Source: Flaviflagellibacter sp963786225 (lineage in GTDB: Bacteria; Pseudomonadota; Alphaproteobacteria; Rhizobiales; Methylopilaceae). From it: a stretch of DNA of 64,000 nucleotides. This document shows, one piece after another, positions 44,633 to 53,837 of the stretch (positions are counted from its first letter, which is position 1; every line of letters starts with the position of its first letter). The notes under the pieces are model-generated. The model had not been told where the DNA came from. It worked only from the letters and a program-made list of their open reading frames with translations, and searched no databases. The stretch spans positions 62,001 to 126,000 of the forward strand of contig CAWAYQ010000007.1 of NCBI GenBank assembly GCA_963786225.1. Direction: 5' to 3'. Both the position numbers and the translations under genes were made by a program.

Positions 44633-45694
44633 ATGACGGCGTCTACCATCCTAGTCGACCTCGTTAGCGATACGTCGACCCGCCCGTGTAAGGCGATGCG
44701 CCATGCCATGGCCGACGCGCCGGTCGGTGACGAGCAGAGGGGGGAGGACCCTTCCGTCAATGCGCTGAACGAGCGCGTTGCTGATCTGCTCGGGCAGGAG
44801 AGGGCGCTCTTCCTCCCCTCCGGCACGATGTGCAATCAGATCGCGCTCGCGGTCCATTGCCATCCAGGTGACGAGGTCATCGCCGCCAGCGGTGCGCACA
44901 TCATCGCTTCGGAAGGTGCAGGTGCGGCGGTGTTCGCTCGGAGCGTCATCCGGCCGATCGCCTCGGCGAACGGGATTTTCACGGCGGACCAGCTGCGGGA
45001 AGCCATCCGGCCCGGGCGGGTGAAGGCACCGCGCTCGCGCGTGGTGGCTGTGGAGCAGACGAATAATCGCGGCGGCGGCAGCGTCTGGCCGCTCGATGTC
45101 CTTGCCGGAATCATCGAAGGCGCGCGAAAAGGCGACCTCAGGCTGCACATGGACGGCGCCCGGCTGATGAACGCAGTGGTCGCCTCCGGCGTTGAGGCAA
45201 GGGCGTATGCCGCGCCGTTCGACAGCGTCTGGCTCGATCTGTCGAAAGGGCTCGGCTGCCCGGTCGGCGCTGTGCTCGCCGGCTCGTCTGCCTTCATCGA
45301 AGAGGCGGACGTTTGGAAGCACCGCTTCGGCGGCGCCATGCGCCAGGCGGGCATCATCGCTGCGGCGGGTCTATACGCGCTCGACCACAATGTGGAGCGT
45401 CTTGCGGAAGATCACGCGAATGCCCGCGCCTTTGCCGCTCGCATTGCGGAAGTTCCCGGCGTCGCCGTGCTCAATCCCGCAGTCGAGACAAATCTCGTCT
45501 TTTTCGATGTCGCTGCAACTGCCCTTACGGCGCGGGAGATCAGCAACCGATTGATGGAGCAGGGCATCCGCATTGGTGTTGAAAGTCCATACGTGATGCG
45601 GGCGGTCTTCCATCTCGATGTCGATGCCGACCAGGCAAAAGTGGCTGCGGAAGCTCTTGCGCGTGCAGCTGTCGGCCTAGTGTCGCCTGGCTAG
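44633..45694 (+). CDS. Low-specificity L-threonine aldolase-like beta-hydroxy-amino-acid lyase
   Basis: PLP enzyme of 353 residues cleaving beta-hydroxy-alpha-amino acids to glycine and an aldehyde. DLVSDTSTRPCKAMRHAMAD, VGDEQRGEDPSVNALNERVA, the His region LPSGTMCNQIALAVHCHPGD, HMDGARLMNAVVASG and the PLP-lysine in LDLSKGLGCPVGAVLAGSS are hallmarks. It follows the class V enzyme by 6 bp. Together with the Aap-like transporter it suggests use of imported threonine or a related hydroxy amino acid. Intact. Confidence 0.88.
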   Translation: MTASTILVDLVSDTSTRPCKAMRHAMADAPVGDEQRGEDPSVNALNERVADLLGQERALFLPSGTMCNQIALAVHCHPGDEVIAASGAHIIASEGAGAAVFARSVIRPIASANGIFTADQLREAIRPGRVKAPRSRVVAVEQTNNRGGGSVWPLDVLAGIIEGARKGDLRLHMDGARLMNAVVASGVEARAYAAPFDSVWLDLSKGLGCPVGAVLAGSSAFIEEADVWKHRFGGAMRQAGIIAAAGLYALDHNVERLAEDHANARAFAARIAEVPGVAVLNPAVETNLVFFDVAATALTAREISNRLMEQGIRIGVESPYVMRAVFHLDVDADQAKVAAEALARAAVGLVSPG

Positions 45695-45801
45695 TATCCT
45701 GGTTTCAGGTGGAGCCGACGACTTCAATTCGCTCGGGGTCATGATCATTCTGCGCCCCATTGAACAACCGCACCCGCGCGGAACGACCATTCCGCAAGAG
45801 C

Positions 45802-45877
<76 letters not shown>

Positions 45878-46012
45878 CTCCAACCCTCTCGAACAGCTAC
45901 GACATTTGCTCCAGAGGGTGGAGGGTGGAATGGCCCAGCCCACCAAATTGGTCACCTGTCATTCCAACAAACCTTTCTAGTTTCACAACGGGGCGCGCCT
46001 TTGTTGCGGAGG

Positions 46013-46957
46013 CTACAGCGTGTGCGTCCAGGGCTGTGCGACGTAATTATAGCCGCTCGCCGCCTTGGTCACATGGCCGAGGCCGGGGAAGGGAAGGTGC
46101 GAGCCGGCGATCATCAGCCGGTCGGCGGACACCATGTCGAGCACGGCCTGGCGGGTCATGACGGCGGTCGGCTGATCGACGTCGAAGGCGTTGGAGCGGC
46201 CGGGTTCGTGGAATTGCAGCGCGGCGTTGTGGACGATGTCGCCCCAGAGCAGCATCTGCTCGTTGCCGGATGACACAAGCAGCATTGTGTGGCCGGGCGT
46301 GTGGCCGGGAGCCGCCACGGCGGTAAGGCCGGGCAGGAGTTCGCCCGGCTTGAACGGCGTCAGTTTGCCCGCATCCGCGTAGGGCTTCACGGCGTTCCGC
46401 GCGAGCGTAAAGAACGGCTTCACCGCATCCGGCGCCTTGCTCATGATGTCGTCGCTCGTCCAGAAGCCGAGTTCGGCTTCCGCCACATGCAGGCTGGCGT
46501 TCGGGAAACTGGCCACGCCGCTTGCGATGAGGCCGGCCGCGTGGTCGGGGTGGAGATGCGTCATCACCACCGCGTCGACCTGATCCGGCGTGTAGCCGGC
46601 AGCCTTCAGATTGGCGGCGAGCTTGCCGAGTGTGTCGCCCATCACGGTGGAGGTGCCGGTGTCGACCAGCACCAGACGGTCGCCGGTGTTGATCAGCCAG
46701 CCATTCACCGAGGTCGGGACCCTGTCGGCGCCGAGCACTTGGGGCGCGGGCGGATCGCCGCCGAAGATCTTGGTGTCGACCAGAAGATGACCGTCGGCCA
46801 GCACGGTGACCTCCGCATCCCCGATTGCGAGCCGGAAATAGCCCGGCGCCTGCGTGCCGATTGTGGCCGCCTTGGAGAGTAGGGGTGACGAGGGCAGGGC
46901 CGTGGCCAGCACGCCGCCGAGCGCGCTGATCGTGAAGGAACGCCGGGTGATGAGCAT
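46013..46957 (-). CDS. MBL-fold metallohydrolase, Tat-exported
   Basis: Protein of 314 residues. The N-terminus MLITRRSFTISALGGVLATA has the twin-arginine motif RRSFTI. The two-zinc site appears as MTHLHPDHAAGL (HxHxDH), AAPGHTPGHTMLL and the late histidine in MIAGSHLPFPG; LLWGDIVHN carries the bridging Asp. It resembles quorum-quenching or glyoxalase II-like hydrolases, but the substrate is not predictable. Its upstream region to 47,155 shows no further gene. Confidence 0.88.
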   Translation of the reverse strand: MLITRRSFTISALGGVLATALPSSPLLSKAATIGTQAPGYFRLAIGDAEVTVLADGHLLVDTKIFGGDPPAPQVLGADRVPTSVNGWLINTGDRLVLVDTGTSTVMGDTLGKLAANLKAAGYTPDQVDAVVMTHLHPDHAAGLIASGVASFPNASLHVAEAELGFWTSDDIMSKAPDAVKPFFTLARNAVKPYADAGKLTPFKPGELLPGLTAVAAPGHTPGHTMLLVSSGNEQMLLWGDIVHNAALQFHEPGRSNAFDVDQPTAVMTRQAVLDMVSADRLMIAGSHLPFPGLGHVTKAASGYNYVAQPWTHTL

Positions 46958-47155
46958 GGCTGGCCTCGATGGTGACGGAGGAGAAAGAACCTAGATCGGG
47001 CGAGGCTTGCCCGGCGGCAAGGGAGGCTTGGCCGCCGATTGACTCACCAAGCCACAGAGATCGTTCGCGAGTGCCAGCCCAGCAGTTTCCGCTTCGCAGC
47101 AGCTGCAATCTTGCGCGCACCGCCATGTCGAGCGGATGCCGCGCGACCCTCAGTT

Positions 47156-49097
47156 CTAGCCGGTCGGTGATCTGTCGCGCGTCGAAATGCGAAGCCGCGG
47201 ACCCGCAGCCGGGACATCCGCCATCGCCGAGAGCGGATTCGTTTCGCTCCCCGTCTGCAAGCTCCTGTCACCGGCGTGTGGCCGGCGTGCTTCGGTGGGA
47301 ACGGTCTCGGCCGTCTCTGGTGGCAGGGTGAACTGAAACACGGCCCCCCGAGGTTCATTCGCGGAGGCCCACAAGCGTCCCCCGTGAGCCTCGATGATCG
47401 AACGGGAGATCGAGAGGCCCATCCCCAAGCCACCGGGCTTGGTCGTGTGGAAGGCCTCGAAGAGGCGCTCGAGGATCGCGGGAGCCAGTCCCGGACCCGT
47501 ATCCCGCACCGCGACGAGCACGCCGTCCGGTTCGGCTTGGGTGCTGATCAGCAAGTCTCGCGATCCCTCGCTACCGCTCATCGCTTCGACGGCGTTTATG
47601 ATCAGGTTCAGGATCACTTGCTGCAGCTGGACGCGATCTCCCTGAATGAGCGGCAGGCCCTCCGCGAGTTGCGTCTGGACCGAGACGCCGTTCTTCACCA
47701 CCTCGCTCCGGGTCAGGACAATGACTTCGAGGATCGCTTCGTTGATCGCCAAGCCATCCTTCCGTGGGGGGGCTCCTTTTGAGGATGGCCCGGATCCGGT
47801 CGATCACCTCGCCAGCCCGATTGCCGTCCTTGACGATACGGCCGAGCGCCTGACGGACCTCCTCGAGATCTGGCGGGCGGGCGCCGAGCCAGCGCAAAGC
47901 GGCCTGGGCATTGGTGACTGCCGCGCCGATCGGCTGGTTGACTTCATGGGCAATCGAAGCCGTCAACTGCCCCATCGTCGCGACGCGATTGGCGTGCGCC
48001 AGTTCCATCTGTGCCTCGCGGTATCGCCGCTCGCTCTCGCGCAGCGCTTCTTCGGCCCGCTTGCGCTCCGTCAGATCGAGCACGAAGGCGACGCCCTCGT
48101 CCCGCCTTCCTTCCAAGGCCACCGAGCCGATGAGTACCGGCACGCGGCTGCCATCTTTCCGGAAATACTCCTTCTCATAGGCTTGGCGCGTTGCGGCGGC
48201 CCTCAGGTCGGCCAGCCGCTGTTCGGTGGCGGCGCGCCATTCGACCGGCGTCATGTCCGTCCAGCGCATCCGACCCGAGAGAAGATCGTCGCGGCTGTAT
48301 CCCACCATGTCGAGAAAGGCGTCATTGGCGTCAATGATCCGCTCTACAAAATCGAAGATCACGATGCCGATGATGTTGGAGTTGAACAGACGTCGGAGCT
48401 TCGTCTCGCGCTCTGCGAGATCGCGGTGGAGCTGGACGTTCTCCTCGGTCGCTGTTTGACGCCGTCTCGCTTCGAGCCGTGCGAGCGCCAACGCCGCCCC
48501 TGCTAAAACGGTGACAACGACGGCGGTCCCGGAGATGAGCCACGTCTTGCTTTGTTCGAGCGCGTCGGCGCGCCTCTGCCGATCCGCAAGCAGGAAGCGC
48601 TCGTGGTCCACCATCTGGCCGATTTGCGATCGGATCTCATCCATGCTGCGAATTGTCGCCATCGCTGCATCCGGCCCGGATGCGCCGGCCTTCTTGTCGA
48701 TGCCGTCCATCTCGCGCAGCTTTGCTGAAACGATCAACGCCAGATGTGCGGCACGAAGGCTCTGCAATGGATCGTCCGCTACGAGAATCTGGAGCGCCTG
48801 ACTGTCCCGCCGCACGCTTTCGTCAGAGACGCCGTAGGGCTTGAGATATGCCGGGTCGAGGGTCAGCAGATGTCCGCGCCTTTCGGACTCCAGGTCGGCG
48901 ATGTTCGCCCGCAGCCGCTCGAGCGTATCGAGCACTTGGCGGCTATGCTCCATCGAGACATTTGCCGCTTGCCGCTCGTGCCGGTATCGGAGGCCGAAAA
49001 ACCCGGTCGCGGACAACAGTGTAAGAAGCACCGCGACCCCGAGGATCAGCGGACGAGCGAACCACAGCAAAGAGAGACGTCGAGTGGAGAGCGGCAT
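47156..49097 (-). CDS. CHASE3-PAS sensor histidine kinase (one frameshift)
   Basis: Membrane sensor of about 646 residues. Two membrane helices (LILGVAVLLTLLSATGFFGL and WLISGTAVVVTVLAGAALAL) flank a CHASE3-like domain with SERRGHLLTLDPAYLKPYG. A PAS domain follows (GIVIFDFVERIIDANDAFLD), then the phospho-His in TASIAHEVNQPIGAAVTNAQ, the N-box LNLIINAVEAMSG, and G-boxes DTGPGLAPAI and GGLGMGLSISRSIIEAHGG. One G in the run of seven at 47766-47772 is extra. No response regulator gene is nearby, so the partner lies elsewhere. Confidence 0.88.
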
Positions 49098-49324
49098 TGG
49101 CGCCTCGGCTCTTCGATGCTCGCGTGACCCGTAGGTCTTCTAGTGCAGACGTCCCGGCAGTGATAGAATTATAGGCTAATTGGACAAGTGCGCACAGGCG
49201 CGTCGGGGGGCTCCGACATCCTCAAGCGCCGGAGGTTGCAACGGCTTCGGAGCCCGTCAGTCGCGTCGCGAGGCCGGACGGTCGCGGGTACGGTCCTGCT
49301 CGCGGGTTGTGGAGGAGCATCGCC

Positions 49325-50680
49325 ATGAACGGTCGAGTGCCGCCCAGCCGGCGCAGCGTCGTCAAGGGATTGGGCGCTGCCGGAGCAGCCTTGCCGGGCA
49401 TGGCGATCCTGCCGCGATGGAGCTTCGCGGAGGACAACGCCGCGATCTATGCCAACGCTGCAATCGATTGGAAACAGTTTGCGGGGGAGACGATCACTCT
49501 CGCGGCTGCGATCCACCCCTGGTCGACTGCGATCGCTCCGATTTTGCCGGAGTTTACGAAGCTCACCGGTATCGGCGTCGGCACCGACTTTCAACTGGAA
49601 ACCACGTTCCTGGGGGCCCTGCCGGTCCAGCTCGCAAGCGGCAACAGGACGCCGGACGTCTTCATGTTCCTGACCTATGGGCAGGGCATTTCGGCTGGAT
49701 GGCTCGAGCCGCTGAACGCCTATTATGCCGACAGGTCGCTGACCGATCTCGGCTGGTATGACGAGAGCGACCTTCTCAAGACCGCCCGAGCCTTTCCGGT
49801 GTGGCCGGACGGCGAACGCTACGCCTTCCCGATTACCTCCGAGGCAGCGACCTTGTTCATCAGAAGCGATGCGCTGGCAGCCAGGAACCTGCCGGTTCCC
49901 CAGACTTTCGAAGAGCTGCTTGCCACCGCCAAGGCGGTCAAGACCAGTGAGATGTCGGGGATTGCGATGCGGGCCCAAGCCAGCGGCAATTCATCCCCGG
50001 CGGCCATGAGCTTCGTGTTCTCCTATGGCGGGGCCATGGTCAAGGACAACAAGGCCGCTTTCGCGAGCCCCGAGGGGATCGCGGCCGTCGAGATGTACGG
50101 ACAGTTGCTCAGCCAGGCCGGGCCTGCCGGCGTGCGCAGCTATGAATGGTACCACGTGTTGGACGACTTCCTTCACGGCAGGACGGCAATGGCAATCGAC
50201 AGCAGCAACTTCGCTACCGACATTTCCAATCCGGCGAAGAGCCGCGTCGCCGAGCAGGCTGCCTTTGCTGCCTTTCCCCATCCTGATGGTGGTGCCGCCG
50301 TCCCATTTATGTTGCACTGGCAGGCGTGCATCAATGCCAAATCGCGGAGCAAGCGGGCAGCTTTCCTGTTCCTGCTGTGGGCGACAAGCAAGCCGACCTC
50401 GCTGCAGACCGCCGCAGCGGGGTTGGCGACGACACGGGCGTCGGCTTGGTCGAGCGAGGGCTTCAAGAAGGCGTTCGGCACGCAAGCCGCCGCGGCGGCG
50501 CTGACCAACTTGCAGAATGCGGATGTCGACCGCGCCAAGGCGATCTTTTTCCATCCGCAATCGAGACCCATCCAGGACGCGTTCATGATCGGGGTGAACG
50601 AAGTCGTCTCCGGAGCGAAATCGGCGAAGAGTGCGATGACTGCCGCGGCCGAGAAGGCCAATGCAGCGATCCGTGGATAG
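49325..50680 (+). CDS. Extracellular solute-binding protein family 1, Tat-type signal
   Basis: Protein of 451 residues. PPSRRSVVKGLGAAGAALPG is a twin-arginine signal. The mature part includes WKQFAGETITLAAAIHPWST, TPDVFMFLTYGQGISAGWLE, YAFPITSEAATLFIRSDALA and GRTAMAIDSSNFATDISNPA, typical of sugar- or polyol-type (family 1) binding proteins. No ABC permease or ATPase is beside it, so it is an orphan. GTGGAGGAGCATCGCC precedes the ATG. The ligand is unknown. Confidence 0.85.
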   Translation: MNGRVPPSRRSVVKGLGAAGAALPGMAILPRWSFAEDNAAIYANAAIDWKQFAGETITLAAAIHPWSTAIAPILPEFTKLTGIGVGTDFQLETTFLGALPVQLASGNRTPDVFMFLTYGQGISAGWLEPLNAYYADRSLTDLGWYDESDLLKTARAFPVWPDGERYAFPITSEAATLFIRSDALAARNLPVPQTFEELLATAKAVKTSEMSGIAMRAQASGNSSPAAMSFVFSYGGAMVKDNKAAFASPEGIAAVEMYGQLLSQAGPAGVRSYEWYHVLDDFLHGRTAMAIDSSNFATDISNPAKSRVAEQAAFAAFPHPDGGAAVPFMLHWQACINAKSRSKRAAFLFLLWATSKPTSLQTAAAGLATTRASAWSSEGFKKAFGTQAAAAALTNLQNADVDRAKAIFFHPQSRPIQDAFMIGVNEVVSGAKSAKSAMTAAAEKANAAIRG

Positions 50681-50834
50681 CGGAGCCGTCCGGCTGGTCC
50701 GCGCATCATCGATTTCACGGCTGCCGTCCGATCACGTTCTCGGATCTCGATATCAACGAGACACCGTTGCCGCTGCTCGGCGAGCACCCTAGCTATGCGC
50801 CGTCGAGCCTCCGTGACGAGAAGGCGGTCTGACC

Positions 50835-51476
50835 ATGAACACGACGATCGAAGGGGTGATGATCCCCGACACGAAACTGGCGCGCGAAGTGACGGAACTC
50901 GTCCGCGATACCGAGCCTCCGCTGCTCTTCCACCATTCGAGCCGTGTCTATTATTTCGGCGCTCTCGCAGGCAGGCATCGCGGCCTGACGTTCGACCCCG
51001 AACTGCTCTACACCGGGGCCATGTTCCACGACATGGGATTGACGCACCAGCACAGCAGCGAACACGAGCGCTTCGAGGTCGACGGCGCCAATACCGCGCG
51101 AGATTTTCTCAAGCGGCACGGCCTTTCCCAACAGGATATCGACACCGTGTGGACCGCGATCGCGCTGCACACCACGCCGGGCATTCCGCAGCACATGCAT
51201 CCTGTCGTCGCACTTCTCACCGCAGGCGTCGAGATGGACGTGCTCGGCCTGGCCTATGCGGAGTACAGCGACGAAGAGCGCAAGGCGGTGGTCCACGCCC
51301 ACCCGCGTACGGCGAGCTTCAAGGAAGACATCATCCAGACCTTCTACGACGGCATAAAGCACAAGCCCGAGACGACATTCGGCAATGTGAAGGCCGACGT
51401 GCTGGCGGACAAGGATCCGAACTTCGTCCGGGGAAACTTCTGCAGCGTCATCCGCGAGTCCGCCTGGGCGGGCTAG
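50835..51476 (+). CDS. HD-domain hydrolase, cyanamide-hydratase-like
   Basis: Protein of 213 residues. The HD metal site appears as LLFHHSSRVYYFGALAGRHR and YTGAMFHDMGLTHQHSSEHE, then AIALHTTPGIPQHMHPVVAL and VEMDVLGLAYAEYSDEERKA. This order, and the Tyr-rich VYYFG, resemble the HD proteins related to fungal cyanamide hydratase, which hydrates cyanamide to urea; other bacterial members have unknown nitrile-like or nucleotide substrates. It follows the binding-protein gene by 154 bp on the same strand. In that gap an open frame ending PLLGEHPSYAPSSLRDEKAV may be a remnant. Confidence 0.75.
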   Translation: MNTTIEGVMIPDTKLAREVTELVRDTEPPLLFHHSSRVYYFGALAGRHRGLTFDPELLYTGAMFHDMGLTHQHSSEHERFEVDGANTARDFLKRHGLSQQDIDTVWTAIALHTTPGIPQHMHPVVALLTAGVEMDVLGLAYAEYSDEERKAVVHAHPRTASFKEDIIQTFYDGIKHKPETTFGNVKADVLADKDPNFVRGNFCSVIRESAWAG

Positions 51477-51545
51477 CGCGTCCGCACGACGGCTCCTGAG
51501 TTCGGGACGAGTTCCGGGCCGATGCCGTGCCCCCGATCCACCGCG

Positions 51546-52226
51546 TCATCTGGCCTTGCTGCGCTGTACCGCCTCCACGTAGTTACGGCCATTGACGATG
51601 TGGCGCCGCATGGCTTGTTCGGCGCGGTCGGGATCGCGCGCCCCGAGCGCTTCAAGGATCAGTCCATGCTCGTGCGCGGCGGCGATGAGCCGTGTCGGAT
51701 GGGTGACGGTGCCGTGCCGTGCGAGGCGGAGCTGGAAGAAGACATCGTCGCAGACGAGGCGGATCAGGCGCCGGTTTCCGGTTGAGCGGGCGATGATGAA
51801 ATGAAAATCGTCCTCCCAGCCGGACGTGAACTCACCGCGTGCCGCCATCTCCTTGCCGATGCGGACGATTTCCGCGAGGCGGTCCAGATCATCGTTCGAC
51901 ATCGTCGTCGCCGCCACGCGGCAGGCCATTCCCTCCACGGCCTCGCGAACGACAAAGACCTCTGTGATATGGGTCGAAAAATAGTCGATGACGCGGAAGC
52001 CGACATTCGGTTCGCGTTCCAGGACATGCAGCCCTTCGAGACGGCTCACCGCCTCGCGCAACGCGCCTCGGCCCACCCCGAACTGTCGCGCCAGGCGCGC
52101 TTCCTTCAGAATCACACCGCGCTGCAATTCACCGGTGGCGATCGCGCGCATCAGGAGTTCGAACGCCTGCCGCGGCTGGTTGCCGTGGGCCTCGTCCGTC
52201 TGGTCTTCGGGTTCGATCAAGCTCAA
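51546..52226 (-). CDS. GntR-family transcription regulator, FCD domain
   Basis: Protein of 226 residues. The winged helix reads VILKEARLARQFGVGRGALR and EAVSRLEGLHVLEREPNVGF. The FCD domain carries VFVVREAVEGMACRVAATTM, DDFHFIIARSTGNRRLIRL and AAAHEHGLILEALGARDPDR with the metal ligands. I place the start at a TTG at 52226, 7 bases after AAGGAG; the open frame extends further but without a ribosome site. It lies 34 bp downstream of the CoA-transferase gene and probably regulates the divergent transport and catabolic operon. Confidence 0.9.
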   Translation of the reverse strand: MSLIEPEDQTDEAHGNQPRQAFELLMRAIATGELQRGVILKEARLARQFGVGRGALREAVSRLEGLHVLEREPNVGFRVIDYFSTHITEVFVVREAVEGMACRVAATTMSNDDLDRLAEIVRIGKEMAARGEFTSGWEDDFHFIIARSTGNRRLIRLVCDDVFFQLRLARHGTVTHPTRLIAAAHEHGLILEALGARDPDRAEQAMRRHIVNGRNYVEAVQRSKAR

Positions 52227-52260
52227 CAAAAACTCCTTACGTGTACGCGCCGCCGGTGGA

Positions 52261-53691
52261 TCACCACCAGGCAGCGGGTGAATAACCGAGGGGAACGCTC
52301 GGAAGCGCCCAGTGCGGCGGCGTTTCCGACATCGTCGCGGAATGGCCGACGAACGAAAGCGTTCCAAACGGCGTTTCCGCCTCCTGACGCCATGCGTCGA
52401 TCTCGTCACGCTTCGGCATCCGCGGGCCGATCTCCGTGCTTCGGCCGAGCGAGCGCAACCAAAGCGCGGTGCGAGCCAAAGACGCACGGACGCGCCAGCT
52501 TCCGCCCAGACGCGCCCGGGCATGGAGCGCTGCGATGATTCCCAGGGTCATTATATACCCCGTCGCGTGATCGAGGGCCTGGACAGGCAAGGCTCGCGGA
52601 TGGCCGGGCGAGAGTGCATCTCCCTCGGCCGCGTTGAATCCGGTTGCCGTCTGTACGAGCGAATCGAATCCGCGCTTCCCGCCCCAGGGGCCATCTTCCC
52701 CATAGGCCGACAAGGACGCGTAGACGATGCCGGGCCGCGCACGAACCACATCCTCGCAGGAGAAGCCGTAGCGATCCAGGCTGCCGGGCCGGTAGCTGTG
52801 CAGGAAAACATCCGCCTTGGCGAGGAGACGCGAGAGGTTTTCCCTGCCGCCGGCCTGGGTGAGATCGATCGCGCAGGCCTTCTTGCCGCGCCCCGTGTCG
52901 ACGTCGAGAGCCGGGATCGACGGCAGGTCCGGGGAAGTGACATGCAGAACGTCCGCACCGTGCGCCGCAAGCGTGCGCGCGGCCACCGGTCCTGAAATGA
53001 TGCGCGTCAGATCCAGCACCCTTATGCCCGATAGCGGCCTTTGGCCCGGAGGGGGCGCGCTCGCCGGCGCCTCGCCGATCTTTTCGATGGCGATAAGGGG
53101 CTGTGCTCTCAGATGTGGCGCCTGAGGGTGGCGGTCCCATTCCTCGAAGGAGCGCAGCGCAGCGACGCAAAGGCCGCGAGCAGTGGCCTCGTCTTCGAAA
53201 TCCAGGGCGCGCCAGCGCAGCAGGGCCGTGCTGACCTCGTCCAACGAATTGCCGCACTCCAGGAGATCGAGCACCCCGTCCCGGTGATGACGGAAATTGG
53301 CGTGTACGCGCACCCAGCCGTCGGACGTCCGGAACAGCCGGCTCAGGGGGTCACGGATTTCGCCGGAGGGCACGCCGTTCACGCGCAGATACAATTCCGA
53401 GTGGAATTCGACAAGTGCGTGCTCGCGCTCGACGGCAATGGATTGCGGCCGGCCGCCGCGGAGCGTTCCGAATTCGGCTGCCGCGAGCGCGGCTCCCGCA
53501 ATCGTCGCCTGTGCCATTTCCGCCACTTTGAAGGAAGACGGGGCGGAGCGTCCGCCCGGCAGGCCGGCGCGGTTCAAGGCCTCCGCCGCAAATGGGGTCT
53601 GCGACCAAAGATCGGCCAGGACACGGTTTTCCGGATTATCCAGGCTGGTGGCAGATGCGGATTCTGCCCGGTCTCCGGTCATGTCGGACAT
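52261..53691 (-). CDS. CaiB/BaiF family III CoA-transferase
   Basis: Protein of 476 residues, longer than the usual 400. The C-terminal half, starting PLSGIRVLDLTRIISGPVAA, has the family's N-terminal signature, then DVLHVTSPDLPSIPALDVDT, GRGKKACAIDLTQAGG, ADVFLHSYRPGSLDRYGFS and PGIVYASLSAYGEDGPWGGK. The N-terminal 210 residues resemble a degenerate second lobe, as in two-domain CaiB-like proteins. Such enzymes activate carboxylic acids by CoA transfer. It diverges from tctCBA, so it probably acts on the imported acid or its product. A TTG 6 bp upstream is an alternative start. Confidence 0.88.
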   Translation of the reverse strand: MSDMTGDRAESASATSLDNPENRVLADLWSQTPFAAEALNRAGLPGGRSAPSSFKVAEMAQATIAGAALAAAEFGTLRGGRPQSIAVEREHALVEFHSELYLRVNGVPSGEIRDPLSRLFRTSDGWVRVHANFRHHRDGVLDLLECGNSLDEVSTALLRWRALDFEDEATARGLCVAALRSFEEWDRHPQAPHLRAQPLIAIEKIGEAPASAPPPGQRPLSGIRVLDLTRIISGPVAARTLAAHGADVLHVTSPDLPSIPALDVDTGRGKKACAIDLTQAGGRENLSRLLAKADVFLHSYRPGSLDRYGFSCEDVVRARPGIVYASLSAYGEDGPWGGKRGFDSLVQTATGFNAAEGDALSPGHPRALPVQALDHATGYIMTLGIIAALHARARLGGSWRVRASLARTALWLRSLGRSTEIGPRMPKRDEIDAWRQEAETPFGTLSFVGHSATMSETPPHWALPSVPLGYSPAAWW

Positions 53692-53734
53692 CTTCAAGGG
53701 TTCAACCTTCTGTTACGAAGTGTGCGCAAAAGCG

Positions 53735-53770
53735 GGTAGTATCTGGCAATACTGCCTACACTTTCGTTGA
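53735..53770. promoter_or_regulatory. Dyad in the divergent CoA-transferase/tctC promoter region
   Basis: GGTAGTAT and ATACTGCC form an inverted repeat around CTGGCA at 53735-53756, with one mismatch. It sits in the 146-bp gap between the divergent operons, just before TTGACA at 53765-53770. It is a good candidate operator for the FCD regulator at 51,546. GTTGACATA and GTCGACATA nearby are a short direct repeat. Confidence 0.45.
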
Positions 53771-53837
53771 CATATCGCACCGATCGGGTTTTTTTGTCGA
53801 CATAAAATTCAGACAGGGAGTGAAGCCGTGAGCTTTG

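Noticed and set aside
38353..45694. A beta-hydroxyaspartate cycle operon
   Set aside because: The dehydratase and iminosuccinate reductase of that cycle are missing, and the aldolase resembles threonine aldolase rather than BhcC.
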